The translations under genes and the position numbers were made by a program. The notes under the pieces are model-generated. The model was given only the letters and a program-made list of their open reading frames with translations, was not told where the DNA came from and did not search any database. A stretch of DNA of 64,000 bases, from positions 3,906,001 through 3,970,000 of the forward strand of contig OZ244235.1 of NCBI GenBank assembly GCA_965217095.1, written 5' to 3'. The stretch comes from CAYNZV01 sp965217095. Its GTDB lineage: Bacteria; Latescibacterota; UBA2968; UBA8231. Of the stretch, positions 32,523-42,696 are shown in pieces (the first letter of the stretch is position 1; every line of letters starts with the position of its first letter).

Positions 32523-34969
32523 CTCGAAGATATGTAGATGTATCTCTCCCGCCTCCGCTAGCCAGAGAACTTACCTACCACCTTCCCTCACATCTAGAGC
32601 CCGCGGTTCGACCGGGCAGCGTGGTTCTCGTTCCCGTTCATGGCCGTCTGCTCACCGGCATCGTGGTCGGCGAGGCGGAACTGGGTGGAGTGGACGACGC
32701 GAAGGTCAAGGAGATCTCGCAAGTGCTGGACAGTGACACCCTGCTGGATCCAAAGCTGGTGGACCTTTGTCGTTGGATCGCCGGTTACTATCTGGCACCT
32801 CTGGGATCGGCTTTGGCGGCGGCGATGCCACCCGGTATCCAGCTGGCATCGACTCGACTCGTGCATCTGCGTCAGGCCACAGCGGTCGCCGGCAGCGAAG
32901 ACGCGGTCGATGAACGGGTACTTGGTGAGCTACGGGGGGAATCGCCGTTAAAGGTGACCACTCTGCAACGTCGATTGGGGCGTTCCGGCCTGGAAGGAGC
33001 ATTGCGGCGGTTGCAGCGCGGCGGCCAGGTGGAGATCGTTCCGTTCCTCACGGCACCCCCTGTTCGCAACGAACGCTGCGTCAGATTGGCCAACGGAGAA
33101 AGCGCGGAAGCGGCCTTGAAAGAGTTGCCGGCGCGGGCGCATCGCAAAGCCGCTTTCTTGAGACACATGCTTCAATTCGAATCGGCGACGCGAAAATCCC
33201 TCGCGGAAAAGGGATTCAGCTCTGCGGTGGTGGCAGGCTTCGCCAAGATCGGGTTGGTGGAGAGTTTCGACCGCGAGGTATTGCGCGATCCGCTTTCCCA
33301 CATCGATCCGGTGGAGGAGGACATTCCCCGGTTGAGTGCGGCGCAGGAAAATGCTCTGGAGGTGATAGGAGCCGCTGCTGACCGCGGCGAGTTCTTTCCA
33401 GCACTCCTGCACGGAGTAACGGGAAGCGGCAAAACCCTGGTCTATTCGCGCGCCGTGGCGCAGGTGCTGGAGCGGCGGAGAAGCGCCATCGTTCTCGTTC
33501 CTGAGATCGCTCTGGCCTGGCAGACCGTCCGGCGTTTCAAGGCGGAATTCGGCGACAGGGTTGCCGTGTTGCACAGCCAGCTGTCTCCAGGAGAGCGCTA
33601 CGACACCTGGCGGCAGCTCCGACGGGGCGCGCAGTCGATCGTGATCGGTGCGCGCTCGGCCATATTCGCTCCGATGGTGGACCTGGGTATCATCATCGTC
33701 GACGAAGAGCACGACGGGTCCTACAAACAGGAAGATCTGGACGGGCGACAAGCGTTGCCGTACAACGGCAGGGATGTAGCACTGGTGCGGGGACGCAGGG
33801 AAGAAGCTGTGGTTCTTCTCGGCTCAGCCACTCCCAGCCTCGAGACGTTTCAGAATGCCCGCACCGGAAAGTACCATTATCTCAGCCTGCCCGAGCGCAT
33901 CGACTCGCGGCCGCTGCCGCAGGTAAGTGTTGTCGACATGCACGGAGAGCCGTTTCAACGCAAGCGGCGAGCCATATTTTCCCGCGAGCTGCGACAGAAG
34001 ATTCGCGCCCGGCTGGAGCGCGGGGAAAAGATCGTACTGCTTCAGAACCGGCGCGGTTTCTCTCCCATCCTCTTGTGCGCAACCTGTGGAGAAGCGGTTG
34101 AATGCAAGCGTTGCCGGGTGAGCCTCACCTATCACCGTCACGACGCCGGCGAAATGCGATGCCATTATTGCGACTTCCGCGGACCAATCCCCCCCGCGTG
34201 CGACCACTGTGCGGCTGCTGATCTGCAATTCGAGGGCATAGGAACGCAGCAGGTTGAGGAAGGTCTTTTGGAACAGTTTCCCGGGGTGCGCGTCATTCGT
34301 ATGGATGTGGACAGTACCGCTGCAAAGGGCTCACACGATGAGCTCGTCGAAGCCTTTCGCCGGGGCGACGCAGACATCCTGTTGGGCACCCAGATGGTGG
34401 CCAAGGGACTGGATTTCCCAGAGGTCACCCTGGTCGGCGTCATCTCGGCGGACACCTCCATGCACATGCCCGACTTCCGCGCGGCGGAACGCAGCTTTCA
34501 GCTCCTCACTCAGGTAGCCGGCCGTTCGGGACGGGGCTCGATTCCGGGAGAGGTTGTCATTCAAACCCTGATGAGCGAATCACCGGTGTTGCAAGAAGCG
34601 GCCAACCAGGACTATGAAGCGTTTGCCGAGCGGGAGATGCGGATACGCAGCGAGGCGGGGTTTCCTCCTTTCGGCCGCTTGATCGTGTTTCTGTGGCGCG
34701 GACCGGATGAGAACGCGGTGTCGCGTGCTGCCGCCCGGGGAACATCCCAGCTGCACTCGGCGTTGGGCACCTCTGCACGAGTGTTGGGGCCGGCTACCGC
34801 GCCGTTGGCGCGGCTGCGGGATCAATTCCGCTGGCATGCGCTCCTGTGTGGCCCCGTTCCCAAAGTCACCCATGGCATAGCGCGCGCGGCGTTGCCCTCC
34901 ATGCGTCAAATTGCACGGGACGAGAAGGTCGCGTTGAGTGTCAACGTCGATCCGTCGGGAATGATGTGA
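32519..34969 (+). CDS. priA: Primosomal protein N' (replication restart helicase PriA)
   Basis: 816 aa. The N-terminal 3'-DNA-binding domain comes first (VDVSLPPPLARELTYHLP), then the helicase with Walker A HGVTGSGKTLVYSRA, DEEHD (motif II), GSATPSLE (motif III) and GTQMVAKGLDFPEVTLVGVI. The zinc-binding region has eight Cys in pairs (CATCGEAVECKRC...CHYCDFRG..PPACDHC). PriA reloads the replisome at stalled forks. The ATGA overlap with the rodZ-like gene indicates coupling. The family call is firm. Confidence 0.97.
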   Translation: MTRRYVDVSLPPPLARELTYHLPSHLEPAVRPGSVVLVPVHGRLLTGIVVGEAELGGVDDAKVKEISQVLDSDTLLDPKLVDLCRWIAGYYLAPLGSALAAAMPPGIQLASTRLVHLRQATAVAGSEDAVDERVLGELRGESPLKVTTLQRRLGRSGLEGALRRLQRGGQVEIVPFLTAPPVRNERCVRLANGESAEAALKELPARAHRKAAFLRHMLQFESATRKSLAEKGFSSAVVAGFAKIGLVESFDREVLRDPLSHIDPVEEDIPRLSAAQENALEVIGAAADRGEFFPALLHGVTGSGKTLVYSRAVAQVLERRRSAIVLVPEIALAWQTVRRFKAEFGDRVAVLHSQLSPGERYDTWRQLRRGAQSIVIGARSAIFAPMVDLGIIIVDEEHDGSYKQEDLDGRQALPYNGRDVALVRGRREEAVVLLGSATPSLETFQNARTGKYHYLSLPERIDSRPLPQVSVVDMHGEPFQRKRRAIFSRELRQKIRARLERGEKIVLLQNRRGFSPILLCATCGEAVECKRCRVSLTYHRHDAGEMRCHYCDFRGPIPPACDHCAAADLQFEGIGTQQVEEGLLEQFPGVRVIRMDVDSTAAKGSHDELVEAFRRGDADILLGTQMVAKGLDFPEVTLVGVISADTSMHMPDFRAAERSFQLLTQVAGRSGRGSIPGEVVIQTLMSESPVLQEAANQDYEAFAEREMRIRSEAGFPPFGRLIVFLWRGPDENAVSRAAARGTSQLHSALGTSARVLGPATAPLARLRDQFRWHALLCGPVPKVTHGIARAALPSMRQIARDEKVALSVNVDPSGMM

Positions 34970-34973
34970 GGAA

Positions 34974-37229
34974 ATGATCTACGCGACCCTTTTCTGTCTG
35001 ATCGCCGTTTGGCTTTCGTCCCCTGTGCAAGCGCAGGATCAAGGCGGGGAGTGGTCTGCGTTCACCAGCATGCGCGAGATGAACGACGTGCTGGTCGATC
35101 GCCACCTCGTCTGGACTGCTACGACGGGCGGGGTCTTGCGATACAACCAGGAGAGTCGCACCTATACCCGTTTTACGCGGCTGGATGGTTTGGCTGGCAA
35201 CCGGGTTTTGAGTCTGGCGCAGGACGTCAACGGGGACTTGTGGTTCGGTACCGACCATCAGGGATTGAGTCGGTTCCGCACGGCCGACGGGCGATTCGAT
35301 CGGCCTTTCGGCGATTTCGTGGATCTGGCCATCAACGCCATCGTCATCCGCGACACCCGTATCTACATCGGAACAACGCGAGGCGTGAGCGTATTCTTGA
35401 GCGACCGCGAGGAAGTGAAGGAGTCCTATCGCCAGTTGGGAGATCTCACCAAGGACATTCCCGTGACCGCACTCGCCTTCCTTGGAGATACGCTGATTGT
35501 CGGAACCGAGCAAGGAGTAGCCTTCGCCGACCTGCGCCAGCCCAACCTGCAAGACCCTGAGAGCTGGAACGCTTTTCGCGGGGTCGGCAAAGTGCTGGAC
35601 GTTATCGCATTGGGCGGCAAACTGTTCTTCGCGACGGAAGGAGGAGTCTTGAGATATGACCCTTCGCAAGAACGGCTGTTGCCGGAGTTGACCATGGCGG
35701 GATTAGTCCGGTTTGCGATTCTGGACGACGCTCTCGTACTCATCACTGAATCCGGCGCGATACATCAAAGAAGCAGTTCGGCCATTTGGATTCTGCGGAC
35801 GGGAGCGGAAATCTCGGGTGTTCGGGGCGTTGCATATTCCGATACTGCCCTGTGGCTTGCAACTGCGGAAGGCCTCCATGTCGTGGGGGTAAACGCCCCA
35901 CCTCCCTCACAAGAGCCCCCGGAAAACCGTTTTTACGACATGGATTTTTTGCCGGACGGCCAGCTGTGGATCGCCAGTGTTCCCAACGACTTCACGCGTC
36001 CCAAAGGGCTTTACCAATTCGACCCCTCTGACGTTAGTTGGACGATACACGACGATTCCAACGATCTACCGAGTCACTACTCGGGTCAGTGGAATGAGTT
36101 TGTGCCGCCCACAATCGTTGCATTGGAGACGGACGCAAACGGAAATCTTTGGGCTGGTACGTGGGGTCAAGGATTGGGGACTCGTCGAGCTGACGGCGAC
36201 TGGGAGTGGCTAGATCAAAAAAATTCCGTGTTGCGGGGGGTCGGGGGCGGTGGGCCTTTTGTGGTGGTGGCGGATGTTCTGCTGGAGGGCGAGAATATGT
36301 TGTGGCTGACCAACGTGCTTGCTGGGCTTGCCGTAATGGACACCAACGATCCGACCAGGGGGATTCTGCATACCCAAAGTGAGTTGGGAGTACCCAGAGA
36401 CATCGGCAAAATAGCCGTCGGTCTGGATGGGCTGAAATGGATCTCTCTTCCTCTCGACGGCTTCTTGCTATTCGACGATGGCGGCACCCCGTTTTCCAAG
36501 GGGGACGAAACGACCATTCGAATAAGCACAGTCGTGGAAGAGAGGCTCACCAGCGACAGGGTAAAAAATATCATGGTAGACAGCGGGGGCCAGGTGTGGT
36601 TGGCAACCGACAACGGGCTCAATGTCGTACGGGGCAGCTACGACCGCGGTAACCGGTCCTTCGAAGTCGAACGCTGGCGCATCTACGATCTCGATGATGG
36701 TTTACCCTCCAGCCAGATCAGCGCCTTCGTCGAAGACGATCTGGGAAACGTTTGGGTAGGGACCGAGGGCGGAATCGGGCAGATCACGGCTGGGGGCGAG
36801 GTGGCGTTCGCGCTGACCACCGAAAACAGTGGGCTGATCGACAACCGCATAAACTCGCTGCTCTTCGACCGAGACGCGGGCGAACTCTGGATAGGCACCT
36901 TTGACGGATTGAGCCGACTGAAGATCTCATTGGGAAGCGAGTCGGGAAGCGATGAGCTGATCGTATACCCGAACCCGCTGGTTTTGAGCTCGCGCAATGC
37001 GAGCTTGACATTCTCGGGTCTGCCTCTGGGTGCTGAGCTGCAGATCTTCGACTTGGGCGGGAACCTCATCTGGCGTCACCAGGGAACACCGGGCAAAGCC
37101 TCGGTGTCGTGGAGCGGCCAGAATCAGGCTGGTTTTCTGGTCGGCAGCGGTGTCTACCTTTTTGTCGCTCGCGACGAGACCGGCAATACGACATCGGGGA
37201 AATTCGCAGTCGTAAATGGCCGCAATTAA
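34974..37229 (+). CDS. PorZ-like beta-propeller protein with C-terminal FlgD/T9SS-type domain
   Basis: 751 aa. A signal peptide (ending SPVQAQ) precedes about a dozen two-component-regulator propeller blades, each with the pattern D..GDLWFGT..GLSRF (for example VWTATTGGVLRYNQ, NLWAGTWGQGLGTR, NVWVGTEGGIGQI). The last 90 residues, from about VYPNPLVL, form an Ig-like domain ending GSGVYLFVARDETGNTTSGKF, as in FlgD-Ig or type-A sorting domains of the type IX secretion system. It is exported and perhaps surface-attached. It overlaps the DUF4159 gene by 14 bases, so it may belong to that cluster. Confidence 0.8.
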   Translation: MIYATLFCLIAVWLSSPVQAQDQGGEWSAFTSMREMNDVLVDRHLVWTATTGGVLRYNQESRTYTRFTRLDGLAGNRVLSLAQDVNGDLWFGTDHQGLSRFRTADGRFDRPFGDFVDLAINAIVIRDTRIYIGTTRGVSVFLSDREEVKESYRQLGDLTKDIPVTALAFLGDTLIVGTEQGVAFADLRQPNLQDPESWNAFRGVGKVLDVIALGGKLFFATEGGVLRYDPSQERLLPELTMAGLVRFAILDDALVLITESGAIHQRSSSAIWILRTGAEISGVRGVAYSDTALWLATAEGLHVVGVNAPPPSQEPPENRFYDMDFLPDGQLWIASVPNDFTRPKGLYQFDPSDVSWTIHDDSNDLPSHYSGQWNEFVPPTIVALETDANGNLWAGTWGQGLGTRRADGDWEWLDQKNSVLRGVGGGGPFVVVADVLLEGENMLWLTNVLAGLAVMDTNDPTRGILHTQSELGVPRDIGKIAVGLDGLKWISLPLDGFLLFDDGGTPFSKGDETTIRISTVVEERLTSDRVKNIMVDSGGQVWLATDNGLNVVRGSYDRGNRSFEVERWRIYDLDDGLPSSQISAFVEDDLGNVWVGTEGGIGQITAGGEVAFALTTENSGLIDNRINSLLFDRDAGELWIGTFDGLSRLKISLGSESGSDELIVYPNPLVLSSRNASLTFSGLPLGAELQIFDLGGNLIWRHQGTPGKASVSWSGQNQAGFLVGSGVYLFVARDETGNTTSGKFAVVNGRN

Positions 37230-37881
37230 GATTGTTCTGATGCTAGCGCTCGCCGTGCAGAGCGGTCGAGCTGCGGCAACCGACGCGTCTGGCTTTACTA
37301 TCGCGCGTCTGCAATACGACGGCGGCGGCGACTGGTACAGCGACCCATCTTCCCTGCCGAATCTGCTCGAATTCCTACGGCGTAACACCAACATCGAGGT
37401 AGCGACGGAGCTGGTGCGCGTTCGTATCATGGACGAGGAGTTGTTTTCCTATCCGTACCTCTATCTCACCGGTCACGGAAACATACGTTTCTCCTCCGAA
37501 GAAACCGTACGTCTGCGCCATTTTCTCGAAAGCGGAGGGTTTCTTCACGCCGATGACAACTACGGCATGGATGAGTCGTTCCGTCGGGAACTGAAGAAGC
37601 TGTTTCCCAAGAAAGAGCTCGTCGAACTGCCGCCCGACCACGAGATTTTCGGCTGTCATTTCGAATTTTCCGGAGGTTTGCCGAAGATTCACCAGCACGA
37701 CGGCAAACGTCCTCAAGCGCTGGCGCTCTACGAGGCCAATCGAATCGTCGTTCTCTACACCTATGAGTCGGATCTTGGGGACGGTTGGGAAGATCCCGCG
37801 GTGCACGCCGACCCCGAGGAGAAACGGCGAGCGGCCCTGCGCATGGGCACCAACATCGTGGTTTGGGCGTTAACCCACTAG
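37216..37881 (+). CDS. DUF4159 protein (exported)
   Basis: 221 aa. A hydrophobic N-terminus (IKIVLMLALAVQSG) looks like a signal peptide. The body has FTIARLQYDGGGDWYSDPSS, PYLYLTGHGNIRFS, LRHFLESGGFLHADDNYGMD and an end with LRMGTNIVVWALTH, all typical of DUF4159, a glutamine-amidotransferase-like fold lacking the catalytic Cys. The domain is usually found in gene clusters with MoxR, DUF58 and DUF4175. Its biochemical role is unknown. One base separates it from the DUF4175 gene. Confidence 0.85.
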   Translation: MAAIKIVLMLALAVQSGRAAATDASGFTIARLQYDGGGDWYSDPSSLPNLLEFLRRNTNIEVATELVRVRIMDEELFSYPYLYLTGHGNIRFSSEETVRLRHFLESGGFLHADDNYGMDESFRRELKKLFPKKELVELPPDHEIFGCHFEFSGGLPKIHQHDGKRPQALALYEANRIVVLYTYESDLGDGWEDPAVHADPEEKRRAALRMGTNIVVWALTH

Positions 37882-37882
37882 C

Positions 37883-40800
37883 ATGAGCGACCCTGGGGAA
37901 CTCTACGCCTCGCTGGAAACCCACCTGAAGCGGTTCCAGCGCAAGCTGTTGTTGTCGGACCTGGCTTACGTCTCTTTTGCGGGGCTTTTGGCAGCACTCG
38001 TCCTGGGCTGGTGCTGGGTCGCCCTGGAGGCCGCCCTCTACTTGGCTCCAGGAATGCGTGCGGCCGCGGGTGTCGGTGCCGCCTTGCTGAGCGCCGCGGC
38101 CCTTGTGGTTCTGCTGGGGAAACGAATACCGGTGCATCTAGGCGTCGAAAACGTGGCGCTCCTGATCGAGGAGCATTGTCCCCAGCTGCGGCAACGTTTG
38201 ATCACCAGTCTGGAGCTCGGAAAAGACGACCACTCCGAAGTGCGTTTTTCCAGAGCGCTGTTCCTGGCAACCCTGCGGCGAACCGTCGGTGACTTGCGTG
38301 TCTTGGACCTGAGCCCCCTATTGCGAAGGCGCGACATTGCGAACGGAGCGTTGCGTGCGGGCGGCATCGCGCTGGTGGCCATCGGCTCCTTCGCAATATT
38401 CGACGAGACGTTGGGTGCCGCGGCGATTCGTTGCGCCCATCCACTCACCCAATTCGAGAGAACGCCCAGGACTCATATTTCCGTCGAAGCCAACGAGGGC
38501 GCGGTTGTCGCCGGAGAGAACTTCGCCATCCAGATTCGCTTCGCTGGCGATCTTCCTCACGCAGCTACGATACTGAGCCGCGAGGAAACCGCCTCCGAAT
38601 ACACCCGGCAACGACTCCTGGTCGGTGGTGTCGATTCCCTGAACTTTTCCTTTGAGTCCGTCAAGAGATCCTTCAGCTTCATGGTCGAGGCGAATGACGG
38701 TACGAGCGCGATCCACGAGGTCGAGGTAATCGATCCGCCCGTTACAGAAAAGATTCGCCTTCGCTATCAATACCCGGAGTACAGCGGACTGCCTGCCGCG
38801 GTCGAGGAAGAGACGGGTGATGTCCGGTGCCTTCGAGGCACCCGAGTGGCTGTCGATATATTTGCCAGCAAACCTCTGGCTGCCGCGAGTTTGGTGTTGA
38901 GCGATTCGATACGACTGCAGGCGGCGGTCACCGATGCCCGGGCGAGCACCGCATTTATCGTTGAATCTGCCGGAAGTTATGTCGTCGCCCTGCGCGACCG
39001 CGTCGGCGTCGCCAACAGGAATCCGATTCGCTATTCGATCCTCGCGGTCGACGACGCGTTTCCCCGGATCAGCATTACCGAACCTGGTGTGGACATGGAC
39101 TTGCCCGACGACATGAGGGTGACGCTTGGCATTGAAGCTGTAGACGACTATGGCATCACGAAATTGACGCTGGTGCACAGGATAAATGAGCGTCCGTCTA
39201 CCCGGTCACCGATGACGTTTGTTCCCGATTCCGACGTCCGCGTTCAGTGGGAGTGGGATCTGTCTACGTGGGACTTGCTACCCGAAGATAAAGTCCGTTA
39301 CCACGTGGACGTTTTCGACAACGACGCCGTGGCGGGGCCCAAGAAAAGCTCGTCAAGCGAATTCTCGCTGCGGTTTCCTTCGATCCAAGAGCTGTTCGAC
39401 GAGGTTCGAGATGCCCAGGAGGAAACGCTGGACCGTCTGGAGACGCTCGCCGAAGAGAGTTCCGAGACCGGCGAGTACCTCGAGGAACTCCGCCGGGAGC
39501 TGTTGAAGAAGGAAGAGATTAGTTGGGAGCAGGAGAGAGCGCTCGAGTCAACGCTGGCGGAAGAAACCGAGCGGGCACAAGCGATCGAGGAAATGGCCCG
39601 TGACATCGACGAAGCGATTACCGCAATGAAAGAGTCGGGGCTGGGCACAGAAGAGCTGCTGAAAAAGATGGCGGAGTTGCGCAGGTTGATGGAATCGGTC
39701 ATAAGCCCGCAGATGCAAGAAGCACTTTCGGCGTTGCAGGATGCCGCGAAGAGCCAGGATCTTCCACAGCTAGCAGAGGCGCTGCGCAAATTCGCCGAAG
39801 ACCACAAGCTGTTTGAGGAGCGACTGGATAGGTCCATATCGCTGCTCGAGCGGGTGCAGGTGGAGCAGCGACTGCAAGCCGCGGTCAAACGAGCCCAGGA
39901 TCTGGAAAAGAGACAAGCCCAGATCAACGCAGGGATGGATTTGGATCTGGGCGATCCCAGACTGCCGCAACATGAAACGGCTCTGCAGCGGGACGCGGAC
40001 GGGCTGCAAAACGAACTGTCGGAGCTTGGACAGCTAATGGACGAGTACAGCGAGAAGACCGCCGAGAATCTGGAACGCCAGTCGGCACTTATGGAACAGG
40101 AAAATCTCTCGGGCCGCATGAAAGAGGTGACGCAACTGCTGGAAGCACCGGCCAACACCAAAGCGCGCCAAAAGGGATCCGACCTCGAGCAGGATTTGGG
40201 CAAGCTGGCGCACAGCATGCAGCATATCCAGGGAGAGTATTCCGAAGAACAAAAAGGGCAGCTTACCCAGGCCATGCTCACCGCGATCCACGAATTGTTG
40301 CGATTGTCGGAACAACAGGAAATCATCGCCGGGGAAACCCGCATGGCGAGAGACGACGACAGCGTCGAGATTGCGGAAAATCAGTTCGCGCTCGCGCAGG
40401 GTACCGCTCTCGTGGTGGAAAAACTGGGAGCGGTATCCAGGCGGACCATGAGCCTGGGGTACGGATTATCCACCTCCCTGGGGTACGCCATGCACCATAT
40501 GGGGCAGGCGACCGATCTGCTGGGTCGGCGGCACTTGCGTGGCACCGATGAGCAGCAGATAACGGCTATGGGTTATCTCAACGAGTCAATACTGCTCTTG
40601 CGTAAGAGCATGGAGAATCTGGCGGATGCCCGCATGCCGTCCGCGTTCGAGGAAGCGATGCAGAAGATGGCGGGCATGGCGGAACAGCAAAGTGACATCA
40701 ATCAGGCGACCCAAGAAGCGTTTGGTCAGCAGGGCAAGGAAGCCGGCGATCGCGGCCGCGCCAATGCCAGCCACCGCCGCCGTATGGACAGGCTGGCGGC

Positions 40801-41227
40801 GGAACAACGAAGCATTTACGAAGCGTTGAAAGCACTTGAACGCTCCCTTCGCGGACACCGGGGCGCCGAGGAACGAACCCGCGCCATGGAGCGGGAAATG
40901 GAAACGGTGCTTCAGGACCTTCAGGGTCCTCGACTTCCAGAACGCACGTTAGATCTGCAGAACAACATTCTGCAAAGGATGCTCGATGCGAGTCGGTCAA
41001 TCCACAACCGGGGGTACGAAAAACAGAGAAAGTCCGAAAGCGGGGGCGACTTCGAATATAGCGGGCCTCCGTCGTTGCCGTCGGACAAGGGGGAATCACA
41101 GGATCTGTTGCGAGAGGCGTTGAGAAATGCCCTTGCGGGTCCTTATCCGGAGGAGTACCGCCGTTTGATTCGCAACTATTACGAACGTGTGTATCAGGAC
41201 GCGGTTTCGACGCCAGGATCGGACTAG
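37883..41227 (+). CDS. DUF4175-family membrane protein with long coiled coil
   Basis: 1114 aa. Two or three membrane helices lie at the start (VSFAGLLAALVLGWCWVALE, VGAALLSAAALVVLLG, ALRAGGIALVAIGSFAIFDE). Beta-rich extracytoplasmic segments follow (about 190-490; LRYQYPEYSGLP, VDDYGITKLTLVHRI). From about 497 to 1000 the protein is a Glu/Gln-rich coiled coil, and the end is polar with RNYYERVYQ. It matches the DUF4175 group found beside MoxR clusters. It is probably a membrane-anchored scaffold. Overlap with the next GTG is one base. Confidence 0.8.
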   Translation: MSDPGELYASLETHLKRFQRKLLLSDLAYVSFAGLLAALVLGWCWVALEAALYLAPGMRAAAGVGAALLSAAALVVLLGKRIPVHLGVENVALLIEEHCPQLRQRLITSLELGKDDHSEVRFSRALFLATLRRTVGDLRVLDLSPLLRRRDIANGALRAGGIALVAIGSFAIFDETLGAAAIRCAHPLTQFERTPRTHISVEANEGAVVAGENFAIQIRFAGDLPHAATILSREETASEYTRQRLLVGGVDSLNFSFESVKRSFSFMVEANDGTSAIHEVEVIDPPVTEKIRLRYQYPEYSGLPAAVEEETGDVRCLRGTRVAVDIFASKPLAAASLVLSDSIRLQAAVTDARASTAFIVESAGSYVVALRDRVGVANRNPIRYSILAVDDAFPRISITEPGVDMDLPDDMRVTLGIEAVDDYGITKLTLVHRINERPSTRSPMTFVPDSDVRVQWEWDLSTWDLLPEDKVRYHVDVFDNDAVAGPKKSSSSEFSLRFPSIQELFDEVRDAQEETLDRLETLAEESSETGEYLEELRRELLKKEEISWEQERALESTLAEETERAQAIEEMARDIDEAITAMKESGLGTEELLKKMAELRRLMESVISPQMQEALSALQDAAKSQDLPQLAEALRKFAEDHKLFEERLDRSISLLERVQVEQRLQAAVKRAQDLEKRQAQINAGMDLDLGDPRLPQHETALQRDADGLQNELSELGQLMDEYSEKTAENLERQSALMEQENLSGRMKEVTQLLEAPANTKARQKGSDLEQDLGKLAHSMQHIQGEYSEEQKGQLTQAMLTAIHELLRLSEQQEIIAGETRMARDDDSVEIAENQFALAQGTALVVEKLGAVSRRTMSLGYGLSTSLGYAMHHMGQATDLLGRRHLRGTDEQQITAMGYLNESILLLRKSMENLADARMPSAFEEAMQKMAGMAEQQSDINQATQEAFGQQGKEAGDRGRANASHRRRMDRLAAEQRSIYEALKALERSLRGHRGAEERTRAMEREMETVLQDLQGPRLPERTLDLQNNILQRMLDASRSIHNRGYEKQRKSESGGDFEYSGPPSLPSDKGESQDLLREALRNALAGPYPEEYRRLIRNYYERVYQDAVSTPGSD

Positions 41228-42696
41228 TGAGAGCTGCGATTCTGATTCTGATCGGTTTCGGAGGGATTTTTTCCCCGTCCTCGTGGGCATCCGAAACCGC
41301 AGCGATTGGAGCGCGAATCGACAGCTTGCTGGTTGAAGGCAACTTGAAAGCGGCCGCGCGCGTCATTCAGAAGGAGCGCAAGGTTGCCGGCAACGACAGG
41401 TTGTTCGGTTGGAGACGCGCCGAACTCTACCTCGCCGCGGGAGACGTCGCAGATGCGGTGAAGGAGTACGCCAAATACCTGACGGAAAAACCCGAGCGCT
41501 ACTCGGATCTCGAAGGACGATTGCGGCAACTGATCGACGAGCCCGAACGCGCTTCTCGCCTCCTGAGAGCGCTCGCCGCGGCTGCCGCAGCAGCCGACGA
41601 CGGCTTACAACTGTCATTGTTGACCTCCTCCTGCGCACTCTTGGCCGGCAAACCCCAGTTGGGGTTCGATGCCCTCGCTCCGTTCGCCTCTGACCCACAG
41701 GTGTCGATCGTCGTTTTACAGTTCGCTCACAAATGCGAGGCCAAGGGTTATCTTGAAGTAGCCGTCGCTGCCTATGGACGGTACGCCGATCACAATCCGC
41801 ATTCCCCACAGCACTACATCAGCCTCGTGCGTCAGGCCGACGTGGCTGCCAAACTAGGGGAACACGCCATGGCGGTGGAGCTTTACAGTCGATTGGCACG
41901 CGATTTCCCGGACAGACCGGAAGCGCTGGATGCGTTCTTGGTCCTGGGTCGCTTGCATCTTGGGGAGTTCAACCAACCGAAAACCGCTCAAACCCTGTTG
42001 CGCAAAGTCGTGAACGGATCTCCGGGCACGGCAAGGAGTCTACGTGCCACTTCCCTCATGGCCGAATGCGCCGTGCGGTTGGACGAGCTGAATCAAGCTC
42101 TTTCCCTTGTCGAAAACATCGAGACGGACCTACCGATTCCGTACGAATTGCGGCTGCAACGAGCCGAGATTCGATATTTTCAACACGATTTCGCGGCGGC
42201 GGCGGACACCTTGCAGCACCTTCTCTTGGAAGACCTGCAGGAGGAAATGGCCAACGACGCGCTGGCGCTTCTTCTCCTCGTTGACGGCCGGAAGAGCAAT
42301 CGCCGTGCCCTCGAGGTGCTTGCTCGAGCCCAACTTCTCGAACGCCAGCAACGAACCGAGGAAGCGGCCGCGGCGTGGCATTGGCTCCAGCTCAAAGCCC
42401 CCTTATCGCTGCGACCCCTTAGCTTGTTGCTGCACGCGAACCACCGGATCGACTCGGGGGATGACGGAACAGCCTCGACGCTCTTGGACACCCTGGTGGC
42501 ATCCTTTCCCGAGAGCCCATACGCCCTGGATGCGCAGCTGCGACGGGCAGGCATCTACCTGCGAGACGGGCAGCGCGTCCGTGCACTAAAGACCTTCGAA
42601 ACGGCCGTGCTCGCTTTTCCACAGGATGCGCGCACTCCCGAGATTCGTTTGAAGATTCAACGGTTGAGAGCCGAACAAAACCGGAGCCCAGGATGA
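41227..42696 (+). CDS. Exported TPR-like repeat protein
   Basis: 489 aa, GTG start sharing one base with the preceding stop. A signal peptide (LILIGFGGIFSPSSWA) is followed by helical repeats of TPR type, for example RAELYLAAGDVADAVKEYAK, VAKLGEHAMAVELYSRL and LQRAEIRYFQHDFAAAADTL. A last repeat reads LRRAGIYLRDGQRVRALKTF. It is probably periplasmic and a protein-contact partner for the neighbouring DUF4175 and DUF4159-like proteins. Its 3' end overlaps the next gene by 4 bases. Confidence 0.78.
   Translation: MRAAILILIGFGGIFSPSSWASETAAIGARIDSLLVEGNLKAAARVIQKERKVAGNDRLFGWRRAELYLAAGDVADAVKEYAKYLTEKPERYSDLEGRLRQLIDEPERASRLLRALAAAAAAADDGLQLSLLTSSCALLAGKPQLGFDALAPFASDPQVSIVVLQFAHKCEAKGYLEVAVAAYGRYADHNPHSPQHYISLVRQADVAAKLGEHAMAVELYSRLARDFPDRPEALDAFLVLGRLHLGEFNQPKTAQTLLRKVVNGSPGTARSLRATSLMAECAVRLDELNQALSLVENIETDLPIPYELRLQRAEIRYFQHDFAAAADTLQHLLLEDLQEEMANDALALLLLVDGRKSNRRALEVLARAQLLERQQRTEEAAAAWHWLQLKAPLSLRPLSLLLHANHRIDSGDDGTASTLLDTLVASFPESPYALDAQLRRAGIYLRDGQRVRALKTFETAVLAFPQDARTPEIRLKIQRLRAEQNRSPG

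Noticed and set aside
39298..40344. Minus-strand Ser-rich open frame of 348 codons
   Set aside because: Antisense of the Glu/Gln-rich coiled coil of the DUF4175 protein; Ser/Cys richness follows from the reverse reading of those codons.
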